The position numbers were made by a program, and so were the translations under genes. Under the pieces are notes generated by a model, which saw only the letters and a list, made by a program, of their open reading frames with translations, did no database searches and was not told the origin of the DNA. This document shows positions 30,076 through 40,939 of a stretch of DNA of 64,000 nucleotides, piece after piece. The DNA comes from Bactericera cockerelli (lineage: Eukaryota; Arthropoda; Insecta; Hemiptera; Triozidae), in NCBI GenBank assembly GCA_024516035.1, contig CM044962.1:1650864-1714863 (forward strand), read 5' to 3'. The number at the start of each line of letters is the position of its first letter. The stretch's first letter is position 1.

Positions 30076-30708
30076 TTGTAGTTCTAAACCATAAATGAAA
30101 GAGAAAACGCAAAAGAATAGTTACTCCAGACAAACACCGACACTCAAATTTTATTTATAAATAAATTCTTTATATCAATATAATTTTTAAAAAAGATTTA
30201 ATTAATTTGTTTTTACAGTAAAATAGGATTTTTTTTTTTTCATTTTTTATTTTGAAGAAAAATACAAAATTATTGGATTTATTTGGACATTTTTCCTTTG
30301 AAGTAAAGTTGAAAAATAATTAAAAGCAAAAATTAATATTTATTAAAAAATATACTGAAGAGTGCGTTTATCAAGCATCGAATTACGTCGTTCAACATTA
30401 TGACTGTAGAACTACCGTCTTTAAAAGGTCAATTATTTTGAACCAATATCAAGCAAAACGCTAGTTTTGCAACGCCAAGAAAAAAAAACGAGCGTGTATA
30501 CTTACGCTAAGCCTAGTTCGTATGTATTTTCTTTTGTAATTTTGACCTTCTTATATAAAACTTTTTAATTTTTTTTCTTCATATTCTTGTTGCAATAAAC
30601 AAGAAACTGAACGTAAAATGAATATCCATTATCCATGCTTTAATATGAAGACCACACGGGAAGAAATATATTATGAAGGTCCACGATTTTTCATTTCGAG
30701 AAAATTAA

Positions 30709-32038
30709 CCCATAAGCGCCCAGTGGTACCATATGGTACCAACAAAACCGTTCCAAACATTGTCTTATCTTGCAGGGACAAGTTAGTATATTCGGTGTTC
30801 TGTTTACGTTAAATGATAGAAAAGAGTATGATGCTTAGAAATATTGTTTGGTTGGCGAGTGATCTTGGACAGAGACGGACGTCGAAGCTCCGAAAATTGG
30901 TGAAATTTTGCGGCCATGTCTTCGAGCAGAATTCTCTTTGAGTAAGTACTTTCACTATATTTTTTTAGATATTTAAAAAAAAATATATATTCTCAAGAGT
31001 ATAAAGATATATTTTACAATCACTTTTAATTAAATAATTTTCCATAGCGCCTGTGAGAGGGCTCCCTTTTTTGTTGGTACCATATGGTACCACTGGGCGC
31101 TGCCCGTGTCATTTGAAAAAGTAATTTACTTCATTGCATTTACTTGCGTTTACTTCATTTTTGACTTTATTTATTTGTATTTCATTATTTTATTTATAAA
31201 AAGTTAATTTTTATTTGTGTTTTTCAGAAGGAATCTTACTTTGGCTGATGTAATCGACCTGCTCGACCTTTAGGTGACCAAAATATCAACAGGCATAGGA
31301 TCAACATTCGTGGCAAAAAATGGTGGTGGGGAATATTCACTTGGCTTTTGGACGCATCAGTCCAAAATGCTTGGGTTCTTTACCGCCAAATTCACCCAGA
31401 AGACAGAGTCACTCAACTGGACTTCCGCAGAAATATCGTTACGAATTATTTAACAAGGTACTCTGAACCATTTGGGAGGATTGGCCGCCCCCGTGCGCTG
31501 AGAATGGCGAATGCAGCCAGATTTGACAATATTGGTCATTTAGTCGTAAGTACTACAAACAATGCTCGTCGTCGATGTGTAGCAGCTGGTTATTCTTCAA
31601 GAGTTCGTACTGTGTGTATGAAATGTGATGTAGGCCTTTGTATTGCATGGTTCGCCCCCTACCACACTGCCTAATATTGGCCATTTAGTATTTTGTAACT
31701 CCTTCTTGTAAAAGGGCATAGAAAGTTAGGAGACAAATTGATAAGCTTTTGTTTGTATAGTAACTCCCTTTTGTTAATATTATTAAAATAAAATAAAAAA
31801 CCTTTGAAACAGTAAACAATTAGTACGATTTTATTACTCTCTCTCCTATTTTTTTTTTGACACGGAGAGCGCCCAGTGGTACCATATGGTACCAGCAGAA
31901 AAGTGGCCATATCTTCGAATTGGTAAATTTTTTTACTAAGTTTCTTTCTTTTTAATTGCATCCAAACAATATTTGCAATCTGAAAACTAGTGTTTCACAT
32001 TGAAAATCAAAACAAAAAAAAACTCGGGCGCTCGTGGG
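30709..32038. mobile_element. piggyBac-type element, internally deleted, TTAA target site
   Basis: Ends CCCATAAGCGCCCAG and GGGCGCTCGTGGG are inverted repeats with the CCC/GGG tips of piggyBac, flanked by TTAA at 30705-30708 and 32039-32042. Near each end lies CAGTGGTACCATATGGTACC, and an inverted internal copy is at about 31076-31100. The inside codes for only the first and last parts of a piggyBac transposase. Confidence 0.9.
30916..31674 (+). pseudogene. piggyBac transposase remnant, spliced N-terminus fused to C-terminus
   Basis: Exon 1 is 30916-30941 (MSSSRILF plus two bases) with donor GTAAGT. A 286-bp intron ends TTTTTCAG at 31227. Exon 2 continues RNLTLADVIDLLDL and stops at a TAG (31271-31273). 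In another frame immediately after come DQNINRHRINIRGKKWWWG, IFTWLLDASVQNAWVLYRQ and, at the end, RRRCVAAGYSS, CMKCDVGLC and a YHT tail. These are the KKWWW and NAW motifs and the cysteine-rich zinc-binding C-terminus of DDE_Tnp_1_7 transposases. The catalytic core with its acidic residues is missing. The copy cannot transpose itself but has intact ends. Splicing is inferred from consensus sites and the frame they restore. Confidence 0.82.
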
Positions 32039-32282
32039 TTAAGATTTAAAGTTCAAAGCTCTGTCGCAGTTTAATTAATTAAGTTTTACTGGATCTTTAT
32101 AAAAAATGAAAAAGGCTGTATATATTGTAATAGTAAGTGCATCAGTTACGGCAAGAAATACTATTTCTTGATGCATTTTCATGATTCTTTCGTGTAGGAG
32201 TATTTTTTTGGTTAAGAATTAAATGGTTAATAAATGTTCATTAAGCTGACCTTTGACTTTCATTAATAGCCCCTATGACTTA

Positions 32283-32450
32283 AGCGACCTTCGTGGCTCA
32301 GTGGTGAAGAACATTGGTTACTGACCCGGAGGTTGCGGGTTCGAATCTCGAACGGACCGAGTATTTGTCGTTTCCAGAATGGCATGGGTGTAAAGGTAAA
32401 GTGCCCTGAAGTAATGCAAAAGCGATTCCGGGGCACAATTAGCTCAAGAA
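32283..32450 (+). mobile_element. tRNA-derived SINE, family J
   Basis: GCGACCTTCGTGGCTCAGTG (A box), GGAGGTTGCGGGTTCGAATC (B box), then TTTCCAGAATGGCATGGGTG and GCGATTCCGGGGCACAATT. Copies: 39943-40102 and 44955-45445. Confidence 0.8.
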
Positions 32451-32504
32451 AAAAAAAATAACTTAACCAATTTTTTTGAGCAAAAGCAAATGCTTGCGAC
32501 CTTA

Positions 32505-32632
32505 AGGAAGTTATCATATTTGTGTTAATCACTTTCGTGATACCACAACTACTCAAACTCGTTTTTCCTCCGATTTGTAACCTCCAGGTTACAAATCGGC
32601 CCCCTTATCGATCCAGCTACTGAGGTCTTTTA
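32505..32632 (-). mobile_element. SINE family B, minus strand
   Basis: TATCATATTTGTGTTAATCA, CTTTCGTGATACCACAACTA, then CCAGGTTACAAATCGGCCCC and CAGCTACTGAGGTC. Confidence 0.7.
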
Positions 32633-32670
32633 CTGAGCTTAATAGTTTAATGCTCTTCCCTTATCACCTC

Positions 32671-32830
32671 GATCAGTGGTTCCCAACCGGTGGGCCGCGG
32701 GCAGCTCGCTACTGGGCCGCGGGTGCTGGCCGAAACTCAAGAAATAACATTTAAAATAGTGCAAAATAAGTCTGGGTGGCCGCAAAATTGTTTTAAAAAT
32801 ATTATTGGGCCCCCAAGCTAAAAAGGATGT
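32671..32830. repeat. hAT-type MITE fragment (CAGTGGTTCCCAACC end)
   Basis: CAGTGGTTCCCAACCGGTGG followed by GGGCCGCGGG is the widespread hAT MITE end. The right end (GGGCCCCCAAGCTAAAAAGG region) is degraded and no target duplication was found. Confidence 0.5.
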
Positions 32831-33094
32831 CATGACCTAGATGTCATGTTATTATTATATTTTCTTGCTGTTACTGACAAGCAATTGCTTCAATTGCTTC
32901 AAGTGCTTGTTGAAAATGCATAGATAAACGCCTCCTCAGTACGAAATGGAAATGTGAAGGACAAAAACATGCAGGACTTTTGAGAATTATTTAAGTTTTT
33001 ATTTTATACAATGAGACAAAATATTTTGTAGATCGGAAATCATTCTATTCCGCGGAATGGCACAATCATCAGTCAGAAAACTTTCTTTGTACTT

Positions 33095-33530
33095 CAACTT
33101 ACAGAGCTAGTTACTTGTGTTATTTTGTCACATTTTTTAGTGGGTAGCATCAACATTACGAGAACTAATGCTAATGCACCATTTCTCCAACCAACCATCA
33201 GAAAGAAACAAATTGTTAAAATATTTAAAATACACAATCACGGTTGTCACCCTTTGGTAGATTGCTAATACACAGCAAAAGCAAATCAATCAAAAAGATA
33301 ACTGTAAGCTTTCTCAATATTGTTGTTGTTTTTTTTCATTATTTCTTTCTTCTCTAATCTCGTTATGCCACCACTGGTGGTTCCCCCCTCTACAACTCAC
33401 GAGGCTCTGAGTAGGCCCCGCCCACATCCAAACGTAAAGAGCCGAAAAATATCGGACCTCGCCAGGATTCGAACCCGGGTCTCCTGGCGTGCAAGCCGAG
33501 CATGCTACCGCTAGGCCATCAAGGTGACTT
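33095..33530 (-). mobile_element. SINE family G, minus strand
   Basis: The inverted head is GGATTCGAACCCGGGTCTCC, TGCAAGCCGAGCATGCTACC and GCTAGGCCATCAAGGTGAC. The body includes TGCCACCACTGGTGGTTCCC. The 5' side (TTTTTAGTGGGTAGCATCAA) is shared with 28450-28580. Confidence 0.75.
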
Positions 33531-33557
33531 CTTTCAACTATTATATCCACATGAACA

Positions 33558-33780
33558 TATCAGTAGTCCGTTCTGGAAACACTCTCCAAGTCTCCACTCT
33601 CAAAATGTCCAAATCTCCGTTTCAACCATCGCACAACGCACTCTGATTGGTTATTGCGTTCAAATTAACCAATCAGAGTGCGTTGTGTGACGGTTGAAAG
33701 GGAGATTCGGGGATTTGCAGAGTGGAGAGTGGAGAGTGTTCCTGGAACGGGCTACTGGACACCTAATTGGCTTTCTTCCC
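33558..33780. mobile_element. Complete hairpin MITE with ~100-bp arms
   Basis: The left arm CAGTAGTCCGTTCTGGAAAC, ACACAACGCACTCTGATTGG is mirrored by CCAATCAGAGTGCGTTGTGT and GTGTTCCTGGAACGGGCTAC. The two arms meet almost at the centre, so the unit is nearly a perfect palindrome. Confidence 0.8.
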
Positions 33781-33814
33781 TAGGTAGAAGTTTTAGAATT
33801 CATACCAAAAAATA

Positions 33815-34080
33815 GGGCCGAATAATGAGAGAGGTATTGATATCTAAATCACGGTGGTGAGAGGATTATTTGGACGCCCTGATCCAACGTCTAGGCTCCT
33901 TTCATGTCCATTGATTGTATTTGGTTTTAACGCTGCAGGGATTACATTGAAGATAAGCCAGACCCTCCCTTAAGTCGGAGTTTCTACCAATCACAGCGCA
34001 CTATAGCGCGACTTGAGGGACAATCTTCCCTACCTTATTTAATGTTTTTTTATAATTTTGCCCTTTGTGACTAAGCGCTG
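33815..34080. repeat. GGGCCGAAT MITE, degraded copy
   Basis: GGGCCGAATAATGAGAGAG at one side, AGTTTCTACCAATCACAGCG in the middle and TTTTATAATTTTGCCCTT at the other. Confidence 0.5.
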
Positions 34081-34625
34081 AATTATGAAACAGGATTATA
34101 TTTAATCCAAGTGGACACTATCCATTAACTCGGATTATACGGAACAGGCGCGGCCGGTGAGGAAATGTTCTGGAAGTGCTGCCTCATAAACCGGATTAAA
34201 ATGGGATTTATACAATACATAGAGTCGCTCTTTCAGTATCTAGAGAGTTTATGCCTATCATAATAAGTATGCATTAACTATTCATGGGATTTATACATAG
34301 AGTCGCTCTTTCAGTATCTAGAGAGTTTATGCCTATCATAATAAGTTTGCATTAATAATTATTATTATAGAAATTTGTGTTTATTTTTCATTATGCACGA
34401 GCTAAGACTTGAGAAAATCCCATTTATTTTCTTTTTCGTCTGGGGGTGCTGCAGTTCCGCAGTTCTCCAGCACCGACCGCACCTGCGCAGATCCTCAGCG
34501 CACCGGCCACGCCTGCGCAGCTGGTAAGGACTTTACCCAGTACGCTGTGATTGGTCGAAACTCTGACTTGAGGGCGTGTCTAACTTGGATTACCTTTAAT
34601 CCTGTTTCATAATGTGCCCCTAAAT
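34075..34625. mobile_element. GGGCCGAAT MITE enclosing a hAT-like element and a tandem repeat
   Basis: The left arm is GCTGAATTATGAAACAGGAT, TTAATCCAAGTGGACACTAT; the right arm is GTACGCTGTGATTGGTCGAA and TTTAATCCTGTTTCATAATG. The inner 34145-34485 has its own inverted ends. Confidence 0.6.
34145..34485. mobile_element. Short element with CAGGCGCGGCCGGTG-type ends
   Basis: Starts CAGGCGCGGCCGGTGAGG and ends CCAGCACCGACCGCACCTG. It is related to the longer elements at 50387-51131 and 58535-59423. It contains an 88-bp tandem duplication (34203-34360) with ATAGAGTCGCTCTTTCAGTA. Confidence 0.6.
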
Positions 34626-34634
34626 ACTTTTTTT

Positions 34635-34740
34635 TACGTCCCTTCAACTACAAACCCTAGATTATTACCCTAGATAACCCACTCAACCTGGGTGGGACCG
34701 GGAACAGCCAGCATCCAAGTACAATTTGAACTCTAAATGA
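34635..34740 (-). repeat. 5S-derived SINE body fragment
   Basis: ACCCACTCAACCTGGGTGGG, ACCGGGAACAGCCAGCATCC matches the middle of the 5S-derived SINE. Confidence 0.5.
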
Positions 34741-34916
34741 AATACTAATTAATTATGAACCTTAATACCTAACTAATTCATAGGGTAAAGTTTAAAAATT
34801 GAAATCACAGAACAACAATGAATCGTTAGTTATAATTTAAAAATAATACTACACAGACAGTCATAAAAAGTGGAACAAAAAAATACGATGGAAATCTTAA
34901 AATTGGATATACTATA

Positions 34917-36750
34917 CAGGGTGTCCCGTATACAGATGCAAATATTTTGAGGGTAGGTTCAGCCCACCGTGGACTATCATATGACCGAAACTTGCAGTGG
35001 GGCATTTTGCTTCGTTAAAGAGTTATGGCCAAATCCCTGTTTTTCCCACAGGTCTAGAGGTCACTTGGATCGATGCACGTTTTTAAAGAAATGATAGCCA
35101 GTAAGTAATTTTTGACTTCATGTATGGATAGTCATGCATATTTCCCTTGAAATGCAGTTGGTTGCATAAAAAAATATTGAAAGACCAGAGAGATATTTAA
35201 TCATAAGTTCAATACTTTTCTAAAATTTGCTTTTTCCCTGTTTTCCCTTTCGTGAATTTAGAGTACTTCTACAATTGCAATTCTGCGTATCACTAGTTAA
35301 AAAAATACCCTATTATGTTTAGTTTTATAAAAAAGAATGTTCATTTATATTACTTTAAAGATCATGGAACGCAGTACACACAAAGCTCAAAAAACACTTC
35401 TGAATCATGACGGAAAATTCAAAGTTGGCTGAATTTTAACAGAATTGGCGCGTAATTTGAGGTATAAATACACTGCTCTGGGATGTTTAACAGAGGGAAA
35501 TTGATCATTCACAGTGGTCGGTCGGTGTGAACTTTTATGTGAATGGGGTTACGGAATCACAGGGTTATCATGAGGAAAAATGAGAGAGGCTGCAACGAAA
35601 GCAGCAACCAGTGGTGTAATTATGGAAAAAGAATACACATGGAGAAAGACTCTGCGCTACCAACAAAAATTATGATTTTATTTTTAGAAGTAAAATTAAA
35701 AATATCATTTTTGTGTTTAACACAATCATGATATCAAAGACATAACAAATAGTGCCGAAAATTAACCTTGGGTAAAACTCGAACATCCAAACTTAAGGTT
35801 ACTATTATTATTAATACTTTATTTTTATTTTATAAACAATTGGACCAAGCTTTATTTACATTTTTGTTTTACAATGAACATGGTAACAATTTGTGAAATA
35901 AATATAAACAAAGACTGATCAAGGGTGGTGATACAGTGATACATGTTTGTAGTTTATTGATAAACTACAAACATGATACATTCTGTAACACAGGACATGA
36001 AATAAAAAGAACCCAAAAGAATATGTAGCGAACAGAGGGCAAGGTTTAAAGCTTGTGGCTTTCTCTTCCACCGAACAAATTGATCGCCTTGTTATTTTGA
36101 CTATTAGATTTGATTGATATAGTTGGTTAATAGAACTAATTGTACTCAGAAAATTTTCATTTATAACTTGCAGTTGGCACAAAAATAGTCACACAGACCG
36201 CTTCAGGCATCGAGTGTTCTTCAAAATGCAATAGCGCCCAGATTCAAAATTTGAAAGATGTGTTTCTCTCCTTCTGGTGCCGTTTGATAAGGCGTATCTC
36301 ATTCGTTCCTTCACGCGTCTGAAATAACTTTGTATTTATTGAAACAAAATAGCAAAGGGTATTTTTTTACCTAGTGATACGCAGAATTGCAATTGTAGAA
36401 CTACTCTAAATTCACGAAAGGGAAAACAGGGAAAAATCGAATTTTAGAAAAACATTGAACTTATGATTAAATATCTCTCTGGTCTTTCAATATTTTTTTA
36501 TGCGACCAACTGCATTTCAAGGGAAATATGCATGACTATCCATACATGAAGTCAAAAATTACTTACTGGCTACCATTTCTTTAAAAACGTGCATCGATCT
36601 AAGTGACCTCTAGACCTGTGGGAAAAACAGGGATTTGGCCATAACTCTTTAACGAAGCAAAATGCCCCACTGCAAGTTTCGCTCATATGATAGTCCACGG
36701 TGGGCTGAACCTACCCTCCAAATATTTGCATCTGTATACGGGACACCCTG
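34917..36750. mobile_element. Long hairpin MITE, ~395-bp arms, TA target site
   Basis: Ends CAGGGTGTCCCGTATACAGA and its complement, flanked by TA. The left arm (34917-35311) and right arm (36355-36750) are near-identical inverted copies (for example AATGCAGTTGGTTGCATAAA). Between them are about 1040 bp of unique sequence without a convincing gene but with a perfect small hairpin at about 35938-35984. Confidence 0.85.
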
Positions 36751-36792
36751 TAGAATAACTTCTTCTTCTTCTTACTAACAGCAAAATAAAGG

Positions 36793-37192
36793 GCCGAATT
36801 ATAAAACAGGCTTGGATTTAATCTTAGTGGACACTATCCCTTTACAAGCTTTCTATTGGGAATTTCCACAAGACACAGCGCACTAATAGTGGGTTAAGGG
36901 ATAGAGTCCACTTATATATATTTTTTTTTTTAATTTAACATCGCTTTCAACTACATGGTCATATCACGTCGGGGGTGTTACCCTCCCTTCGCAGGAAACT
37001 CACAAATCTGCTACCTACATTAACCTCACCCAGACTGGGTTGAACCGGAATGCCAGCATTACGAAGTCTTCATCTCGCTGGACGTTGCTTAACTTCAGTG
37101 ATCTTAAGAGAACCGGTGCATTCAACGCGCCATCGACGATGGCCCACTAAGATTAAATCCAAGCCTGTTTCATACTTCGACCATTAAGGTCC
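36793..37192. mobile_element. GGGCCGAAT MITE split by a 5S-derived SINE
   Basis: The left arm GGGCCGAATTATAAAACAGG, CTTGGATTTAATCTTAGTGG is mirrored at 37143-37190 (CCACTAAGATTAAATCCAAG, CCTGTTTCATACTTCG). Confidence 0.75.
36930..37142 (-). mobile_element. 5S rRNA-derived SINE nested in a MITE
   Basis: TTAACATCGCTTTCAACTAC, ATCACGTCGGGGGTGTTACC, CTCACCCAGACTGGGTTG, CTCGCTGGACGTTGCTTAAC and GCGCCATCGACGATGGCCC, in inverted order. Confidence 0.75.
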
Positions 37193-37447
37193 ATTCACAC
37201 AAACCCCTGTCCTCTGACGTGACAGGGCAGGCCTTGTGACGTGACGGTACCGTGACTCAATTGGAGTGTGAAACGACCTTAATATAAATGGATCGTCAAA
37301 ATACCAAGAATACTTCGAGAGGAAATACGAAGAAAAGCCTGTGTTCCACTTTTCATGTACTTCAGTGTAGATGCAATTCACAGACAAAAAATAAAATAAA
37401 TAATATCACTGAAAATATCATTCATTATTTAAAAAAAAAAAACTTAT

Positions 37448-37592
37448 ATAAGACCAGGGTCGAAATTAATAGACAGAATCGATAACTCAAGTCATTGCTT
37501 AGCATCGGTTCTCCCCATCTAATACAGTACTTACGCATTCCGAGCGCCACAGAGGTATTACAGAAATGTCTATTAATTTCGCCCCTAGTGTA
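37448..37592. mobile_element. Small MITE (GGGTCGAAATTAATAGAC ends)
   Basis: CAGGGTCGAAATTAATAGAC at the left pairs with GTCTATTAATTTCGCCCCTA at the right. No target duplication was identified. Confidence 0.55.
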
Positions 37593-38123
37593 GTTACAAT
37601 GCATAGACAAAAAATTGATTACTATAAATATTATTTATCATTATTTTTTTTAAAATACTTCCGATTTCTAATATTAGACATTTCTCGGAAGTAAAACTTA
37701 TTGTTGATTACTAGGATTCGAATGTAATAATAAAAATATCATCTTAATTAGAAACTTAGGTACATTGTGATCATTAAAAATATTTTCATCATTATACAAT
37801 ACATACAGGGTGTTTTATGTTGTAACGCAGTCGATTTTTTGAGCTCCTGTTGGAAAATTATATACTTTTTATATAAATTATATACTAAGTATATAAAAAT
37901 CTATTCTGAGATTAATTTCATTGCTTTTTTAATGACATCTCAAAGTGCAAACTTATTTTTTATTTATTTTATTAACATAAAATACTTCTTTCAGAACTTG
38001 TGAAATGGGGCAATTACTCTTTCTGCAAAAAGAAAATAGCTTAAAGAGGAATATGATATAATGAGCTTTCTGAATCCGTCAAGGCTGTTAGGTTATTTCA
38101 AGGTCAATGTGTCTCTTTCATAC

Positions 38124-38540
38124 AGTCGAACTAGCATATAAGAGAATTCAAGGGACCAGAATTTTTCTCTTTCAAATATCCCGGTTTTTCGTGTAAACGA
38201 GTTATTTTCTCTTCTAGAAATGTAAATTTGACCTGGAACATATTTCTACTATATCCAGGTTTATCTTATATTCATCAGTTCTCTTATATTCAAATCTCCT
38301 ATATTCACTTTTCTTATATTCAAATCTCCTATATTCACTTTTCTTATATTCAAATCTCTTATATCCAGATTTCTTATAACCAGTTTTCTAATATCCAGTT
38401 TTCTTATATTCAAATCTCTTTTATCGAGATTTCTTATATTTAAATATCTCATGTCCAGTTTTCTCATATTCAAATCTCTTATATCCAGTTCTCTAATATC
38501 CAGTTCTCTTATATTCAGTTGTCATATTGCCCAACACATT
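38124..38540. repeat. 15-bp minisatellite inside a possible pogo-type element
   Basis: About 16 units of TCTCTTATATTCAAA/TTTCTTATATCCAGT type at 38266-38520. Upstream, CAGTCGAACTAGCATATAAG, AGAATTCAAGGGACC resembles a pogo/Tigger end, and its ATATAAGAGAATTCAA core is the reverse complement of the repeat unit. Five-residue protein repeats (SYIQI) in frames here reflect the repeat unit only. Confidence 0.7.
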
Positions 38541-38872
38541 TCTAACATAATTTGTAATTATGTTAGAAAAGTGTTGATAAATTTTAAAGAGCTATCTACC
38601 TAACAGAAAGGATCAGTTTGACAATCCAGAGGGGCAATGCTGCCAGTGTGTTGTCAGCATAGCCATCAGAAGAATTGAATTCATTGTTTTATTAATTTAT
38701 AAATAAATACCTACTATTAGCAATTGATTTACAATTTTATCTTAATTGAAATGCAATAAATGAAACTTGAGGTTCGAAACTGAACAGGAAATTATAGGAT
38801 GACCTAAATAATATTTCACATTTGAATAATAATTGAACGTAAAATTCAACACTCAAAATCCTTTATTTCTCT

Positions 38873-39178
38873 CCCACAATATCACTTTGAAGTTCGACAA
38901 TGGTCCGTTCGATGACATGGCAGGCAGTCAAAGAGCTATCCCAGCTGTCCGCCTACATGAAGTTAGACGTAGCGCCCACAATATCACTTTGAAGTTTGAC
39001 AATGGTCCGTTCGATGACATGGCAGGCAGTCAAAGAGCTATCCCAGCTGTCCGTCTACATGAAGTTAGACGTAGCGCCCACAATATCACTTTGAAGTTTG
39101 ACAATGGTCCGTTCGATGACATAGCAGGCAGTCAAAGAGCTATCCCAGCTGTCCGCCTACATGAAGTTAGACGTAGCG
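38873..39178 (+). repeat. 102-bp tandem repeat, exactly 3 copies, GC-rich
   Basis: Units start at 38873, 38975 and 39077, each beginning CCCACAATATCACTTTGAAG and ending GAAGTTAGACGTAGCG, with only two or three differences between them. The unit is a multiple of three and open in the + frame (34-residue repeat with ITLKFDNGPFDDMAGSQRAI). An open, GC-rich stretch follows to about 39410, broken by one TGA at 39235. It is either a coding remnant or a retroelement 5' region with promoter monomers. Product unknown. Confidence 0.9.
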
Positions 39179-39411
39179 TACTGGCCTCGCCCCGGGTCGC
39201 TGTGATAGCAGGAGACTTCGGCTCTGCTCGAGTTTGAGTGCGAAGTGGCGTACAGCTGCTGAGATCGGGTGCCTTCGTGTCGGGCAGCCTCGGACAAACT
39301 CGTGCGGGATCGGGCGGTCGTCTGAAATCAGAACGAACAATGGGCGTTAAAGTCGGGTTGCTATTTGCAATGGAACTAATGAAAGAAGTTGTCGCAAGTG
39401 CATGTGCACTG

Positions 39412-39640
39412 GTAACTGGTAGTCAAGTGGTTAACGCGCTAGTCTGGTAATCTAGGTAGCGTAGGGATCCGTTGGTTCGAATCCCACCCAGTGCACGAAT
39501 TTTTCCTCATTAATTTGAGTTTGTGGTTTGTGACCACATAATAATAAGACTCTGAGGGTTACGTGGTAGAAAATGCTTTGAGCATTAACCTCGCCTGCTG
39601 GTTACCTTCCACTGAAGAGTATTATTATTATGGACTTCCG
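39412..39640 (+). mobile_element. SINE family A, near-complete
   Basis: CTGGTAGTCAAGTGGTTAAC, GCGCTAGTCTGGTAATCTAG, GGTTCGAATCCCACCC, then the full body and ATTATTATTA tail. Confidence 0.88.
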
Positions 39641-39687
39641 GTTTGGTTGTCCACACAATAATGCCTTTTTAAGATTGTAAGATAGGT

Positions 39688-39905
39688 AACCAGCGTCGAT
39701 GACGCGTTGAATGTATCTATTCTGGTAGGATCACCAAAATTAAGCAACGTCAAGCAAGATGAAGACTTCATGATACTTGCATTCCGGCCGAACACAGCCT
39801 GGGTGAGGCTAATTTGGATAGCAGGTTTGTGAGTTTCCTGCAAATGGAGAGTAACACCCCTGTCGTGATAAGACCATGCAGTTAAAAGCGACTTTGAAAA
39901 GATAA
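39688..39905 (+). mobile_element. 5S rRNA-derived SINE
   Basis: CCAGCGTCGATGACGCGTTG, ACCAAAATTAAGCAACGTCA, CAGCCTGGGTGAGGCTAATT, CCCCTGTCGTGATAAGACCA and AAAAGCGACTTTGAAA. Confidence 0.75.
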
Positions 39906-39942
39906 AAAGATATCTGGTGCACCTTTCAGTATAAATTTTATC

Positions 39943-40102
39943 CGTAGTTCAGTGGTTAAGAGCATTGGTTTCCGGATTCGAATCCCGGCCGGGGTGGAAA
40001 ATTCTATCCGAGTTTTTCCGTTTCCGAAATGGCATGGATGTAAAAGTAAAGTGCCCTGGAGTAATGCGAAAGTGGTTCCGGGGCACAATAAATTGACTGC
40101 AT
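39943..40102 (+). mobile_element. SINE family J
   Basis: GTAGTTCAGTGGTTAAGAGC, TTCGAATCCCGGCCGG, GAAATGGCATGGATGTAAAA, AGTGGTTCCGGGGCACAA. Confidence 0.75.
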
Positions 40103-40104
40103 CA

Positions 40105-40720
40105 CGGACGGCACTATTCACGTAATAGAAAGCGGAAAATCATGAAATTATTGATTCACCAATTTCCGAAACAAAGAAACCTGAATGCCTTGAGGTCGGT
40201 GCGGTTAGCGTGGTTGCGAACATTTATCTCTCCCCCACTAGCGCAGGCTGAATCCATTAATTTTCCTGGTGCGAATAACACCGTCCGTCCTTCCGTTTCG
40301 CCACAGAAACCACTGGAAGAAGGTCTTTCAGAGGAAAAGGGTTTTTAATCTTGTGAAGTGGCCTTTGATCTCACGAAACAATCTCTACTGTATTTTTCAA
40401 AGATAAATAGAAGCTGCTGTACATTGCTTCCGAGAATAGTTTAAAAATATTCCAGTTTTAAATTAATGATCTAGTATATTGCGGGTGAAATTTTCAGATG
40501 AAGATTGCACGCCCCAGAGAATGGTGCTACCCGAAGATTATGTAAATATTGACCTGTGTAAAGTTTTTGTTTTGTAAACGCTAATCCAAAGCTCTTTGAG
40601 TTTTGAACCACCAAACATTTTCAAAGGGATGATAAATATCTACGTACCTCTACAAACATAATTCCATTAATAATTTAATAATACAACCGGAATTTATGTA
40701 GGGCGTAGGAGTTTTATTAT
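40105..40720. other. Unassigned sequence
   Basis: A 68-codon frame at 40142 is slightly GC-richer than its surroundings but has no recognisable motif; I do not call it a gene. Confidence 0.4.
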
Positions 40721-40739
40721 TATTATATTATTATGCTCT

Positions 40740-40905
40740 ATTAGGTAAAACAAAGTAAAATAGTATACGGTACAATACAATAATGAAATTATAAAGAAAA
40801 AATATATAGTTTGAACAATGAAACAAGAACAAAAAAGAGAATAAAGCTAATGTCCTACCTAAAGGGCGGGATTATTGCCTGTGGCAATTCTTCCACCAAA
40901 CTTCC
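40740..40905 (-). repeat. Element related to the insertion at 16752-16905
   Basis: TGTCCTACCTAAAGGGCGGG, ATTATTGCCTGTGGCAAT is the inverted end of the same short family, preceded by AT-rich sequence. Confidence 0.5.
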
Positions 40906-40939
40906 AATTAATAGACGGATTGTAGTAAATATCTCATTT

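Noticed and set aside
31348..31674. A domesticated piggyBac host gene
   Set aside because: The element has TTAA duplications, inverted ends and a deleted catalytic core, so it is an ordinary defective transposon.
39235..39237. TGA as a selenocysteine codon in the GC-rich frame
   Set aside because: No SECIS-like structure or known selenoprotein motif is visible, and the simpler view is a stop in non-coding or decayed DNA.
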